The notes under the pieces: generated by a model
Seen by the model: only the letters and a program-made list of their open reading frames with translations
Told to the model about the DNA's origin: nothing
The model's database searches: none
NCBI GenBank assembly: GCA_947561715.1
Contig: OX387198.1
Span: 19,595,645 to 19,659,644 of the forward strand
Direction of reading: 5' to 3'
Length of the DNA stretch: 64,000 nucleotides
From: Ascidia mentula
Lineage: Eukaryota > Chordata > Ascidiacea > Phlebobranchia > Ascidiidae
Program-made: the position numbers and the translations under genes
Shown here: piece after piece, positions 11,901 to 26,360 of the stretch
Numbering within the stretch: position 1 is the stretch's first letter
Layout of the letters: each line of letters opens with the position of its first letter

Positions 11901-14900
11901 CCCGATCTCGTTCGATCTCGGCAGTTAAGCAACCTCGTGGTTGGTTAGTACTTGGATGGGTGACCGCCTAGGAATACCAAGTGTTGTAGTCATTTTTCTG
12001 TTTATACAAAATATGCTTTGAATTGCGCATAAAGATCGTCATAACAGACTAACAAACGTCTACGGCCATACCAGGTTGAAAGCACCCGATCTCGTTCGAT
12101 CTCGGCAGTTAAGCAACCTCGGGCTTGGTTAGTACTTGGATGGGTGACCGCCTAGGAATACCAAGTGTTGTAGTCATTTTTCTGTTTACCCAAAGTATGC
12201 TTTGAATTGAGCATAAATGTCGTCAAAACAGTCTAACAAACGTCTACGGCCATACCAGGTTGAAAGCACCCGATCTCGTTCGATCTCGGCAGTTAAGCAA
12301 CCTCGGGCTTGGTTAGTACTTGGATGGGTGACCGCCTAGGAATACCAAGTGTTGTAGTCATTTTTCTGTTTACCCAAAGTATGCTTTGAATTGAGCATAA
12401 ATGTCGTCAAAACAGTCTAACAAACGTCTACGGCCATACCAGGTTGAAAGCACCCGATCTCGTTCGATCTCGGCAGTTAAGCAACCTCGGGCTTGGTTAG
12501 AACTTGGATGGGTGACCGCCTAGGAATACCAAGTGTTGTAGTCATTTTTCTGTTTACCCAAAGTATGCTTTGAATTGAGCATAAATGTCGTCAAAACAGT
12601 CTAACAAACGTCTACGGCCATACCAGGTTGAAAGCACCCGATCTCGTTCGATCTCGGCAGTTAAGCAACCTCGGGCTTGGTTAGTACTTGGATGGGTGAC
12701 CGCCTAGGCATACCAAGTGTTGTAGTCATTTTTCTGTTTACCCAAAGTATGCTTTGAATTGCGCATAAATGTCGTCAAAACAGACTAACAAACGTCTACG
12801 GCCATACCAGGTTGAAAGCACCCGATCTCGTTCGATCTCGGCAGTTAAGCAACCTCGGGCTTGGTTAGTACTTGGATGGGTGACCGCCTAGGAATACCAA
12901 GTGTTGTAGTCATTTTTCTGTTTATACAAAGTATGCTTTGAATTGCGCATAAAGATCGTCATAACAGACTAACAAACGTCTACGGCCATACCAGGTTGAA
13001 AGCACCCGATCTCGTTCGATCTCGGCAGTTAAGCAACCTCGTGGTTGGTTAGTACTTGGATGGGTGACCGCCTAGGAATACCAAGTGTTGTATTCATTTT
13101 ACTATTTGCACAAAGTATGCTTTGAATTGCCCATGAATGTCGTCAAAACAGACTGACAAACGTCTACGGCCATACCAGGTTGAAAGCATCCGATCTCGTT
13201 CGATCTCGGCAGTTAAGCAACCTCGGGCTTGGTTAGTACTTGGATGGGTGACCGCCTAGGAATACCAAGTGTTGTATTCATTTTACTATTTGCACAAAGT
13301 ATGCTTTGAATTGCCTATAAATGTCGTCAAAACAGACTAACAAACGTCTACGGCCATACCAGGTTGAAAGCACCCGATCTCGTTCGATCTCGGCAGTTAA
13401 GCAACCTCGGGCTTGGTTAGTACTTGGATGGGTGACCGCCTAGGAATACCAAGTGTTGTAGTCATTTTTCTGTTTACCCAAATTATGCTTTGAATTGAGC
13501 ATAAATGTCGTCAAAACAGTCTAACAAACGTCTACGGCCATACCAGGTTGAAAGCACCCGATCTCGTTCGATCTCGGCAGTTAAGCAACCTCGGGCTTGG
13601 TTAGTACTTGGATGGGTGACCGCCTAGGAATACCAAGTGTTGTAGTCATTTTTCTGTTTATACAAAGTATGCTTTGAATTGCGCATAAAGATCGTCATAA
13701 CAGACTAACAAACGTCTACGGCCATACCAGGTTGAAAGCACCCGATCTCGTTCGATCTCGGCAGTTAAGCAACCTCGGGCTTGGTTAGTACTTGGATGGG
13801 TGACCGCCTAGAAATACCAAGTGTTGTAGTCATTTTTCTGTTTATACAAAGTATGCTTTGAATTGCGTATAAAGATCGTCATAACAGACTAACAAACGTC
13901 TACGGCCATACCAGGTTGAAAGCACCCGATCTCGTTCGATCTCGGCAGTTAAGCAACCTCGTGGTTGGTTAGTACTTGGATGGGTGACCGCCTAGGAATA
14001 CCAAGTGTTGTATTCATTTTACTATTTGCACAAAGTATGCTTTGAATTGCCCATGAATGTCGTCAAAACAGACTAACAAACGTCTACGGCCATACCAGGT
14101 TGAAAGCATCCGATCTCGTTCGATCTCGGCAGTTAAGCAACCTCGGGCTTGGTTAGTACTTGGATGGGTGACCGCCTAGGAATACCAAGTGTTGTATTCA
14201 TTTTTCTATTTGCACAAAGTATGCTTTGAATTGCCTATAAATGTCGTCAAAACAGACTAACAAACGTCTACGGCCATACCAGGTTGAAAGCACCCGATCT
14301 CGTTCGATCTCGGCAGTTAAGCAACCTCGGGCTTGGTTAGTACTTGGATGGGTGACCGCCTAGGAATACCAAGTGTTGTAGTCATTTTTCTGTTTACCCA
14401 AAGTATGCTTTGAATTGAGCATAAATGTCGTCAAAACAGTCTAACAAACGTCTACGGCCATACCAGGTTGAAAGCACCCGATCTCGTTCGATCTCGGCAG
14501 TTAAGCAACCTCGGGCTTGGTTAGTACTTGGATGGGTGACCGCCTAGGAATACCAAGTGTTGTAGTCATTTTTCTGTTTATACAAAGTATGCTTTGAATT
14601 GCGCATAAAGATCGTCATAACAGATTAACAAACGTCTACGGCCATACCAGGTTGAAAGCACCCGATCTCGTTCGATCTCGGCAGTTAAGGAACCTCGGGC
14701 TTCGTTAGTACTTGGATGGGTGACCGCCTAGGAATACCAAGTGTTGTAGTCATTTTTCTGTTTACCCAAAGTATGCTTTGAATTGCGCATAAATGTCGTC
14801 AAAACAGACTAACTAACGTCTACGGCCATACCAGGTTGAAAGCACCCGATCTCGTTCGATCTCGGCAGTTAAGCAACCTCGGGCTTGGTTAGTACTTGGA

Positions 14901-16961
14901 TGGGTGACCGCCTAGGAATACCAAGTGTTGTAGTCATTTTTCTGTTTATACAAAGTATGCTTTGAATTGCGCATAAAGATCGTCATAACAGACTAACAAA
15001 CGTCTACGGCCATACCAGGTTGAAAGCACCCGATCTCGTTCGATCTCGGCAGTTAAGCAACCTCGGGCTTGGTTAGTACTTGGATGGGTGACCGCCTAGG
15101 AATACCAAGTGTTGTAGTCATTTTTCTGTTTATACAAAAGATGCTTTGAATTGCGCATAAAGATCGTCATAACAGACTAACAAACGTCTACGGCCATACC
15201 AGGTTGAAAGCACCCGATCTCGTTCGATCTCGGCAGTTAAGCAACCTCGTGGTTGGTTAGTACTTGGATGGGTGACCGCCTAGGAATACCAAGTGTTGTA
15301 TTCATTTTACTATTTGCACAAAGTATGCTTTGAATTGCCCATGAATGTCGTCAAAACAGACTAACAAACGTCTACGGCCATACCAGGTTGAAAGCATCCG
15401 ATCTCGTTCGATCTCGGCAGTTAAGCAACCTCGGGCTTGGTTAGTACTTGGATGGGTGACCGCCTAGGAATACCAAGTGTTGTATTCATTTTTCTATTTG
15501 CACAAAGTATGCTTTGAATTGCCTATAAATGTCGTCAAAACAGACTAACAAACGTCTACGGCCATACCAGGTTGAAAGCACCCGATCTCGTTCGATCTCG
15601 GCAGTTAAGCAACCTCGGGCTTGGTTAGTACTTGGATGGGTGACCGCCTAGGAATACCAAGTGTTGTAGTCATTTTTCTGTTTACCCAAAGTATGCTTTG
15701 AATTGAGCATAAATGTCGTCAAAACAGTCTAACAAACGTCTACGGCCATACCAGGTTGAAAGCACCCGATCTCGTTCGATCTCGGCAGTTAAGCAACCTT
15801 GGGCTTGGTTAGTAATTGGATGGGTGACCGCCTAGGAATACCAAGTGTTGTAGTCATTTTTCTGTTTATACAAAGTATGCTTTGAATTGCGCATAAAGAT
15901 CGTCATAACAGATTAACAAACGTCTACGGCCATACCAGGTTGAAAGCACCCGATCTCGTTCGATCTCGGCAGTTAAGGAACCTCGGGCTTGGTTAGTACT
16001 TGGATGGGTGACCGCCTAGGAATACCAAGTGTTGTAGTCATTTTTCTGTTTACCCAAAGTATGCTTTGAATTGAGCATAAATGTCGTCAAAACAGTCTAA
16101 CAAACGTCTACGGCCATACCAGGTTGAAAGCACCCGATCTCGTTCGATCTCGGCAGTTAAGCAACCTCGGGCTTGGTTAGTACTTGGATGGGTGACCGCC
16201 TAGGAATACCAAGTGTTGTAGTCATTTTTCTGTTTACCCAAAGTATGCTTTGAATTGCGCATAAATGTCGTCAAAACAGACTAACAAACGTCTACGGCCA
16301 TACCAGGTTGAAAGCACCCGATCTCGTTCGATCTCGGCAGTTAAGCAACCTCGGGCTTGGTTAGTACTTGGATGGGTGACCGCCTAGGAATACCAAGTGT
16401 TGTAGTCATTTTTCTGTTTATACAAAGTATGCTTTGAATTGCGCATAAAGATCGTCATAACAGACTAACAAACGACTACGGCCATACCAGGTTGAAAGCA
16501 CCCGATCTCGTTCAATCTCGGCAGTTAAGCAACCTCGTGGTTGGTTAGTACTTGGATGGGTGACCGCCTAGGAATACCAAGTGTTGTATTCATTTTACTA
16601 TTTGCACAAAGTATGCTTTGAATTGCCCATGAATGTCGTCAAAACAGACTAATAAACGTCTACGGCCATACCAGGTTGAAAGCATCCGATCTCGTTCGAT
16701 CTCGGCAGTTAAGCAACCTCGGGCTTGGTTAGTACTTGGATGGGTGACCGCCTAGGAATACCAAGTGTTGTATTCATTTTACTATTTGCACAAAGTATGC
16801 TTTGAATTGCCTATAAATGTCGTCAAAACAGACTAACAAACGTCTACGGCCATACCAGGTTGAAAGCACCCGATCTCGTTCGATCTCGGCAGTTAAGCAA
16901 CCTCGGGCTTGGTTAGTACTTGGATGGGTGACCGCCTAGGAATACCAAGTGTTGTAGTCAT
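5618..16961 (+). rRNA. 5S rRNA genes, copies 31-92
   Basis: Starts are at 98+184k for k=30-91, a run of 62 genes with no length change at all. This is the most homogeneous stretch of the window and contains the six-gene higher-order repeat. G65T/C67G variant copies are at k=32, 41, 46, 55, 64, 70, 75, 82 and 89. The copies after k=32, 46, 70, 75, 82 and 89 form a recurring pair: first a catccgatc gene behind a gcccatgaatg spacer, then a gene behind a gcctataaatg spacer. Confidence 0.97.
6658..13097 (+). repeat. Six-gene (1,104-bp) higher-order repeat region
   Basis: An ordered set of markers recurs: a spacer with tatacaaaatatg before gene x, gaacttgg in gene x+2, taggcatacc in gene x+3 and the G65T/C67G variant in gene x+5. 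Full blocks occupy 6658-7761, 9234-10337, 10890-11993 and 11994-13097, the last two directly adjacent. Partial blocks begin at 7762 and 10338. This is direct evidence of unequal exchange in units larger than one gene. Confidence 0.8.
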
Positions 16962-17024
16962 ATTTCTGTTTACCCAAAGTATGCTTTGAATTGAGCAAAA
17001 TGTCGTCAAAACAGTCTAACAAAC

Positions 17025-18617
17025 GTCTACGGCCATACCAGGTTGAAATCACCCGATCTCGTTCGATCTCGGCAGTTAAGCAACCTCGGGCTTGGTTAGC
17101 ACTTGGATGGGTGACCGCCTAGGAATACCAAGTGTTGTAGTCATTTTTCTGTTTATACAAAGTATGCTTTGAATTGCGCATAAAGATCGTCATAACAGAC
17201 TAACAAACGTCTACGGCCATACCAGGTTGAAAGCAGCCGATCTCGTTCGATCTCGGCAGTTAAGCAACCTCGGGCTTGGTTAGTACTTGGATGGGTGACC
17301 GCCTAGGAATACCAAGTGTTGTAGTCATTTTTCTGTTTATACAAAGTATGCTTTGAATTGCGCATAAAGATCGTCATAACAGACTAACAAACGTCTACGG
17401 CCATACCAGGTTGAAAGCACCCGATCTCGTTCGATCTCGGCAGTTAAGCAACCTCGGGCTTGGTTAGTACTTGGATGGGTGACCGCCTAGGAATACCAAG
17501 TGTTGTAGTCATTTTTCTGTTTACCCAAAGTTATGCTTTGAATTGCCCATGATTGTCGTCAAAACAGACAAACAAACGTCTACGGCCATACCAGGTTGAA
17601 AGCACCCGATCTCGTTCGATCTCGGCAGTTAAGCAACCTCGGGCTTGGTTAGTACTTGGATGGGTGACCGCCTAGGAATACCAAGTGTTGTAGTCATTTT
17701 TCTGTTTACCCAAAGTTATGCTTTGAATTGCGCATAAATGTCGTCAAAACAGTCTAACAAACGTCTACGGCCATACCAGGTTGAAAGCACCCGATCTCGT
17801 TCGATCTCGGCAGTTAAGCAACCTCGGGCTTGGTTAGTACTTGGATGGGTGACCGCCTAGGCATACCAAGTGTTGTAGTCATTTTTCTGTTTACCCAAAG
17901 TATGCTTTGAATTGCGCATAAATGTCGTCAAAACAGACTAACAAACGTCTACGGCCATACCAGGTTGAAAGCACCCGATCTCGTTCGATCTCGGCAGTTA
18001 AGCAACCTCGGTCTTGGTTAGTACTTGGATGGGTGACCGCCTAGGAATACCAAGTGTTGTAGTCATTTTTCTGTTTATACAAAGTATGCTTTGAATTGCG
18101 CATAAAGATCGTCATAACAGACTAACAAACGTCTACGGCCATACCAGGTTGAAAGCACCCGATCTCGTTCGATCTCGGCAGTTAAGCAACCTCGTGGTTG
18201 GTTAGTACTTGGATGGGTGACCGCCTAGGAATACCAAGTGTTGTGTTCATTTTACCATTTGCACAAAGTATGCTTTGAATTGCGCATAAATGTCGTCAAA
18301 ACAGACTAACAAACGTCTACGGCCATACCAGGTTGAAAGCATCCGATCTCGTTCGATCTCGGCAGTTAAGCAACCTCGGGCTTGGTTAGTACTTGGATGG
18401 GTGACCGCCTAGGAATACCAAGTGTTGTATTCATTTTACTATTTGCACAAAGTATGCTTTGAATTGCCTATAAATGTCGTCAAAACAGACTAACAAACGT
18501 CTACGCCATACCAGGTTGAAAGCACCCGATCTCGTTCGATCTCGGCAGTTAAGCAACCTAGGGCTTGGTTAGTACTTGGATGGGTGACCGCCTAGGAATA
18601 CCAAGTGTTGTGGTCAT
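17025..18617 (+). rRNA. 5S rRNA genes, copies 93-101
   Basis: Starts: 17025, 17209, 17393, 17578, then 99+184k for k=96-100 (17763 to 18499). The copy at 18499 lacks one G near nt 7-8 (gtctacgcc), making it 119 nt. The same loss is seen in the copy at 31555, so the two lie in duplicated segments. The copy at 18131 (k=98) is a G65T/C67G variant. Confidence 0.96.
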
Positions 18618-18681
18618 TTTGCTATTTGCACAAAGTATGCTTTGAATTGCTCATAAATTTCGTCAAAACACACTAACAAAC

Positions 18682-21561
18682 GTCTACGGCCATACCAGGT
18701 TGAAAGCACCCGATCTCGTTCGATCTCGGCAGTTAAGCAACCTCGGGCTTGGTTAGTACTTGGATGGGTGACCGCCTAGGAATACCAAGTGTTGTAGTCA
18801 TTTTTCTGTTTATACAAAGTATGCTTTGAATTGCGCATAAAGATCGTCATAACAGACTAACAAACGTCTACGGCCATGCCAGGTTGAAAGCACCCGATCT
18901 CGTTCGATCTCGGCAGTTAAGCAACCTAGGGCTTGGTTAGTACTTGGATGGGTGACCGCCTAGGAATACCAAGTGTTGTAGTCATTTTGCTATTTGCACA
19001 AAGTATGCTTTGAATTGCTCATAAATGTCGTCAAAACACACTAACAAACGTCTACGGCCATACCAGGTTGAAAGCACCCGATCTCGTTCGATCTCGGCAG
19101 TTAAGCAACCTCGGGCTTGGTTAGTACTTGGATGGGTGACCGCCTAGGAATACCAAGTGTTGTAGTCATTTTTCTGTTTATACAAAGTATGCTTTGAATT
19201 GCGCATAAAGATCGTCATAACAGACTAACAAACGTCTACGGCCATACCAGGTTGAAAGCACCCGATCTCGTTCGATCTCGGCAGTTAAGCAACCTCGGGC
19301 TTGGTTAGCACTTGGATGGGTGACCGCCTAGGAATACCAAGTGTTGTAGTCATTTTTCTGTTTATACAAAGTATGCTTTGAATTGCGCATAAAGATCGTC
19401 ATAACAGACTAACAAACGTCTACGGCCATACCAGGTTGAAAGCACCCGATCTCGTTCGATCTCGGCAGTTAAGCAACCTCGGGCTTGGTTAGTACTTGGA
19501 TGGGTGACCGCCTAGGAATACCAAGTGTTGTAGTCATTTTTCTGTTTACCCAAAGTATGCTTTGAATTGAGCATAAATGTCGTCAAAACAGTCTAACAAA
19601 CGTCTACGGCCATACCAGGTTGAAAGCACCCGATCTCGTTCGATCTCGGCAGTTAAGCAACCTCGGGCTTGGTTAGTACTTGGATGGGTGACCGCCTAGG
19701 AATACCAAGTGTTGTAGTCATTTTTCTGTTTACCCAAAGTATGCTTTGAATTGAGCATAAATGTCGTCAAAACAGTCTAACAAACGTCTACGGCCATACC
19801 AGGTTGAAAGCACCCGATCTCGTTCGATCTCGGCAGTTAAGCAACCTCGGGCTTGGTTAGTACTTGGATGGGTGACCGCCTAGGAATACCAAGTGTTGTA
19901 GTCATTTTTCTGTTTACCCAAAGTATGCTTTGAATTGCGCATAAATGTCGTCAAAACAGACTAACAAACGTCTACAGCCATACCAGGTTGAAAGCACCCG
20001 ATCTCGTTCGATCTCGGCAGTTAAGCAACCTCGGGCTTGGTTAGTACTTGAATGGGTGACCGCCTAGGAATACCAAGTGTTGTAGTCATTTTTCTGTTTA
20101 TACAAAGTATGCTTTGAATTGCGCATAAAGATCGTCATAACAGACTAACAAACGTCTACGGCCATACCAGGTTGAAAGCACCCGATCTCGTTCGATCTCG
20201 GCAGTTAAGCAACCTCGGGCTTGGTTAGTACTTGGATGGGTGACCGCCTAGGAATACCAAGTGTTGTAGTCATTTTTCTGTTTATACAAAGTATGCTTTG
20301 AATTGCGCATAAAGATCGTCATAACAGACTAACAAACGTCTACGGCCATACCAGGTTGAAAGCAACCGATCTCGTTCGATCTCGGCAGTTAAGCAACCTC
20401 GGGCTTGGTTAGTACTTGGATGGGTGACCGCCTAGGAATACCAAGTGTTGTAGTCATTTTTCTGTTTACCCAAAGTATGCTTTGAATTGCGCATAAATGT
20501 CGTCAAAACAGACTAACAAACGTCTACGGCCATACCAGGTTGAAAGCACCCGATCTCGTTCGATCTCGGCAGTTAAGCAACCTCGGGCTTGGTTAGTACT
20601 TGGATGGGTGACCGCCTAGGAATACCAAGTGTTGTAGTCATTTTTCTGTTTATACAAAGTATGCTTTGAATTGCGCATAAAGATCGTCATTACAGACTAA
20701 CAAACGTCTACGGCCATACCAGGTTGAAAGCACCCGATCTCGTTCGATCTCGGCAGTTAAGCAACCTCGGGCTTGGTTAGTACTTGGATGGGTGACCGCC
20801 TAGGAATACCAAGTGTTGTAGTCATTTTTCTGTTGATACAAAGTATGCTTTGAATTGCGCATAAAGATCGTCATAACAGACTAACAAACGTCTACGGCCA
20901 TACCAGGTTGAAAGCACCCGATCTCGTTCGATCTCGGCAGTTAAGCAACCTCGGGCTTGGTTAGTACTTGGATGGGTGACCGCCTAGGAATACCAAGTGT
21001 TGTAGTCATTTTTCTGTTTATACAAAGTATGCTTTGAATTGCGCATAAAGATCGTCATTACAGACTAACAAACGTCTACGGCCATACCAGGTTGAAAGCA
21101 CCCGATCTCGTTCGATCTCGGCAGTTAAGCAACCTCGGGCTTGGTTAGTACTTGGATGGGTGACCGCCTAGGAATACCAAGTGTTGTAGTCATTTTTCTG
21201 TTGATACAAAGTATGCTTTGAATTGCGCATAAAGATCGTCATAACAGACTAACAAACGTCTACGGCCATACCAGGTTGAAAGCACCCGATCTCGTTCGAT
21301 CTCGGCAGTTAAGCAACCTCGGGCTTGGTTAGTACTTGGATGGGTGACCGCCTAGGAATACCAAGTGCTGTAGTCATTTTTCTGTTTACCCAAAGTATGC
21401 TTTGAATTGAGCATAAATGTTGTCAAAACAGTCTAACAAACGTCTACGGCCAAACCAGGTTGAAAGCACCCGATCTCGTTCGATCTCGGCAGTTAAGCAA
21501 CCTCGGGCTTGGTTAGTACTTGGATGGGTGACCGCCTAGGAATACCAAGTGTTGTAGTCAT
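18682..21561 (+). rRNA. 5S rRNA genes, copies 102-117
   Basis: Starts are at 98+184k for k=101-116. The array is regular. The spacer families with ttttgctatttgcac (T4 terminator) appear early in the run. Near 20.6-21.3 kb a two-gene block is repeated, marked by gtcattacag and ctgttgatac. Confidence 0.97.
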
Positions 21562-21626
21562 TTTTCTGTTTACCCAAAGTTATGCTTTGAATTGCCCATG
21601 ATTGTCGTCAAAACAGACTAACAAAC

Positions 21627-24600
21627 GTCTACGGCCATACCAGGTTGAAAGCACCCGATCTCGTTCGATCTCGGCAGTTAAGCAACCTCGGGCTTGGTTA
21701 GTACTTGGATGGGTGACCGCCTAGGAATACCAAGTGTTGTAGTCATTTTTCTGTTTACCCAAAGTTATGCTTTGAATTGCGCATAAATGTCGTCAAAACA
21801 GTCTAACAAACGTCTACGGCCATACCAGGTTGAAAGCACCCGATCTCGTTCGATCTCGGCAGTTAAGCAACCTCGGGCTTGGTTAGTACTTGGATGGGTG
21901 ACCGCCTAGGCATACCAAGTGTTGTAGTCATTTTTCTGTTTACCCAAAGTATGCTTTGAATTGCGCATAAATGTCGTCAAAACAGACTAACAAACGTCTA
22001 CGGCCATACCAGGTTGAAAGCACCCGATCTCGTTCGATCTCGGCAGTTAAGCAACCTCGGGCTTGGTTAGTACTTGGATGGGTGACCGCCTAGGAATACC
22101 AAGTGTTGTAGTCATTTTTCTGTTTATACAAAGTATGCTTTGAATTGCGCATAAAGATCGTCATAACAGACTAACAAACGTCTACGGCCATACCAGGTTG
22201 AAAGCACCCGATCTCGTTCGATCTCGGCAGTTAAGCAACCTCGTGGTTGGTTAGTACTTGGATGGGTGACCGCCTAGGAATACCAAGTGTTGTGTTCATT
22301 TTACTATTTGCACAAAGTATGCTTTGAATTGCCCATGAATGTCGTCAAAACAGACTAACAAACGTCTACGGCCATACCAGGTTGAAAGCATCCGATCTCG
22401 TTCGATCTCGGCAGTTAAGCAACCTCGGGCTTGGTTAGTACTTGGATGGGTGACCGCCTAGGAATACCAAGTGTTGTATTCATTTTACTATTTGCACAAA
22501 GTATGCTTTGAATTGCGCATAAATGTCGTCAAAACAGACTAACAAACGTCTACGGCCATACCAGGTTGAAAGCACCCGATCTCGTTCGATCTCGGCAGTT
22601 AGGCAACCTCGGGCTTGGTTAGTACTTGGATGGGTGACCGCCTAGGAATACCAAGTGCTGTAGTCATTTTTCTGTTTACCCAAACTATGCTTTGAATTGA
22701 GCATAAATGTCGTCAAAACAGTCTAACAAACGTCTACGGCCATACCAGGTTGAAAGCACCCGATCTCGTTCGATCTCGGCAGTTAAGCAACCTCGGGCTT
22801 GGTTAGTACTTGGATGGGTGACCGCCTAGGAATACCAAGTGTTGTAGTCATTTTTCTGTTTACCCAAAGTATGCTTTGAATTGCGCATAAATGTCGTCAA
22901 AACAGACTAACAAACGTCTACGGCCATACCAGGTTGAAAGCACCCGATCTCGTTCGATCTCGGCAGTTAAGCAACCTCGGGCTTGGTTAGTACTTGGATG
23001 GGTGACCGCCTAGGAATACCAAGTGTTGTAGTCATTTTGCTATTTGCACAAAGTATGCTTTGAATTGCTCATAAATGTCGTCAAAACACACTAACAAACG
23101 TCTACGGCCATACCAGGTTGAAAGCACCCGATCTCGTTCGATCTCGGCAGTTAAGCAACCTCGGGCTTGGTTAGTACTTGGATGGGTGACCGCCTAGGAA
23201 TACCAAGTGTTGTAGTCATTTTTCTGTTTATACAAAGTATGCTTTGAATTGCGCATAAAGATCGTCATAACAGACTAACAAACGTCTACGGCCATACCAG
23301 GTTGAAAGCACCCGATCTCGTTCGATCTCGGCAGTTAAGCAACCTCGGGCTTGGTTAGTACTTGGATGGGTGACCGCCTAGGAATACCAAGTGTTGTAGT
23401 CATTTTTCTGTTTACCCAAAGTATGCTTTGAATTGAGCATAAATGTCGTCAAAACAGTCTAACAAACGTCTACGGCAATACCAGGTTGAAAGCACCCGAT
23501 CTCGTTCGATCTCGGCAGTTAAGCAACCTCGGGCTTGGTTAGTACTTGGATGGGTGACCGCCTAGGAATACCAAGTGTTGTAGTCATTTTTCTGTTTATA
23601 CAAAGTATGCTTTGAATTGCGCATAAAGATCGTCATAACAGACTAACAAACGTCTACGGCCATACCAGGTTGAAAGCACCCGATCTCGTTCGATCTCGGC
23701 AGTTAAGCAACCTCGGGCTTGGTTAGTACTTGGATGGGTGACCGCCTAGGAATACCAAGTGTTGTAGTCATTTTTCTGTTTACCCAAAGTATGCTTTGAA
23801 TTGAGCATAAATGTCGTCAAAACAGTCTAACAAACGTCTACGGCCATACCAGGTTGAAAGCACCCGATCTCGTTCGATCTCGGCAGTTAGGCAACCTCGG
23901 GCTTGGTTAGTACTTGGATGGGTGACCGCCTAGGAATACCAAGTGTTGTAGTCATTTTTCTGTTTACCCAAAGTATGCTTTGAATTGAGCATAAATGTCG
24001 TCAAAACAGTCTAACAAACGTCTACGGCCATACCAGGTTGAAAGCACCCGATCTCGTTCGATCTCGGCAGTTAAGCAACCTCGGGCTTGGTTAGTACTTG
24101 GATGGGTGACCGCCTAGGAATACCAAGTGTTGTAGTCATTTTTCTGTTTACCCAAAGTATGCTTTGAATTGCGCATAAATGTCGTCAAAACAGACTAACA
24201 AACGTCTACGGCCATACCAGGTTGAAAGCACCCGATCTCGTTCGATCTCGGCAGTTAAGCAACCTCGGGCTTGGTTAGTACTTGGATGGGTGACCGCCTA
24301 GGAATACCAAGTGTTGTAGTCATTTTGCTATTTGCACAAAGTATGCTTTGAATTGCTCATAAATGTCGTCAAAACACACTAACATACGTCTACGGCCATA
24401 CCAGGTTGAAAGCACCCGATCTCGTTCGATCTCGGCAGTTAAGCAACCTCGGGCTTGGTTAGTACTTGGATGGGTGACCGCCTAGGAATACCAAGTGTTG
24501 TAGTCATTTTTCTGTTTATACAAAGTATGCTTTGAATTGCGCATAAAGATCGTCATAACAGACTAACAAACGTCTACGGCCATACCAGGTTGAAAGCACC

Positions 24601-26347
24601 CGATCTCGTTCGATCTCGGCAGTTAAGCAACCTCGGGCTTGGTTAGTACTTGGATGGGTGACCGCCTAGGAATACCAAGTGTTGTAGTCATTTTTCTGTT
24701 TACCCAAAGTATGCTTTGAATTGAGCATAAATGTCGTCAAAACAGTCTAACAAACGTCTACGGCAATACCAGGTTGAAAGCACCCGATCTCGTTCGATCT
24801 CGGCAGTTAAGCAACCTCGGGCTTGGTTAGTACTTGGATGGGTGACCGCCTAGGAATACCAAGTGTTGTAGTCATTTTTCTGTTTATACAAAGTATGCTT
24901 TGAATTGCGCATAAAGATCGTCATAACAGACTAACAAACGTCTACGGCCATACCAGGTTGAAAGCACCCGATCTCGTTCGATCTCGGCAGTTAAGCAACC
25001 TCGGGCTTGGTTAGTACTTGGATGGGTGACCGCCTAGGAATACCAAGTGTTGTAGTCATTTTTCTGTTTACCCAAAGTATGCTTTGAATTGAGCATAAAT
25101 GTCGTCAAAACAGTCTAACAAACGTCTACGGCCATACCAGGTTGAAAGCACCCGATCTCGTTCGATCTCGGCAGTTAAGCAACCTCGGGCTTGGTTAGTA
25201 CTTGGATGGGTGACCGCCTAGGAATACCAAGTGTTGTAGTCATTTTTCTGTTTACCCAAAGTATGCTTTGAATTGAGCATAAATGTCGTCAAAACAGTCT
25301 AACAAACGTCTACGGCCATACCAGGTTGAAAGCACCCGATCTCGTTCGATCTCGGCAGTTAAGCAACCTCGGGCTTGGTTAGTACTTGGATGGGTGACCG
25401 CCTAGGAATACCAAGTGTTGTAGTCATTTTTCTGTTTACCCAAAGTATGCTTTGAATTGCGCATAAATGTCGTCAAAACAGACTAACAAACGTCTACGGC
25501 CATACCAGGTTGAAAGCACCCGATCTCGTTCGATCTCGGCAGTTAAGCAACCTCGGGCTTGGTTAGTACTTGGATGGGTGACCGCCTAGGAATACCAAGT
25601 GTTGTAGTCATTTTTCTGTTTATACAAAGTATGCTTTGAATTGCGCATAAAGATCGTCATAACAGACTAACAAACGTCTACGGCCATACCAGGTTGAAAG
25701 CACCCGATCTCGTTCGATCTCGGCAGTTAAGCAACCTCGGGCTTGGTTAGTACTTGGATGGGTGACCGCCTAGGAATACCAAGTGTTGTAGTCATTTTTC
25801 TGTTTATACAAAGTATGCTTTGAATTGCGCATAAAGATCGTCATAACAGACTAACAAACGTCTACGGCCATACCAGGTTGAAAGCAACCGATCTCGTTCG
25901 ATCTCGGCAGTTAAGCAACCTCGGGCTTGGTTAGTACTTGGATGGGTGACCGCCTAGGAATACCAAGTGCTGTAGTCATTTTTCTGTTTACCCAAACTAT
26001 GCTTTGAATTGAGCATAAATGTCGTCAAAACAGTCTAACAAACGTCTACGGCCATACCAGGTTGAAAGCACCCGATCTCGTTCGATCTCGGCAGTTAAGC
26101 AACCTCGGGCTTGGTTAGTACTTGGATGGGTGACCGCCTAGGAATACCAAGTGTTGTAGTCATTTTTCTGTTTACCCAAAGTATGCTTTGAATTGCGCAT
26201 AAATGTCGTCAAAACAGACTAACAAACGTCTACGGCCATACCAGGTTGAAAGCACCCGATCTCGTTCGATCTCGGCAGTTAAGCAACCTCGGGCTTGGTT
26301 AGTACTTGGATGGGTGACCGCCTAGGAATACCAAGTGTTGTAGTCAT
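21627..26347 (+). rRNA. 5S rRNA genes, copies 118-143
   Basis: Starts: 21627, then 100+184k for k=118-142 (21812 to 26228). The last gene, 26228-26347, ends in a T5 run at 26347-26351, 14 bases before the target duplication and 15 before the LTR. It keeps its own terminator. The copy at 22180 (k=120) is a G65T/C67G variant. Confidence 0.97.
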
Positions 26348-26360
26348 TTTTCTGTTTATA

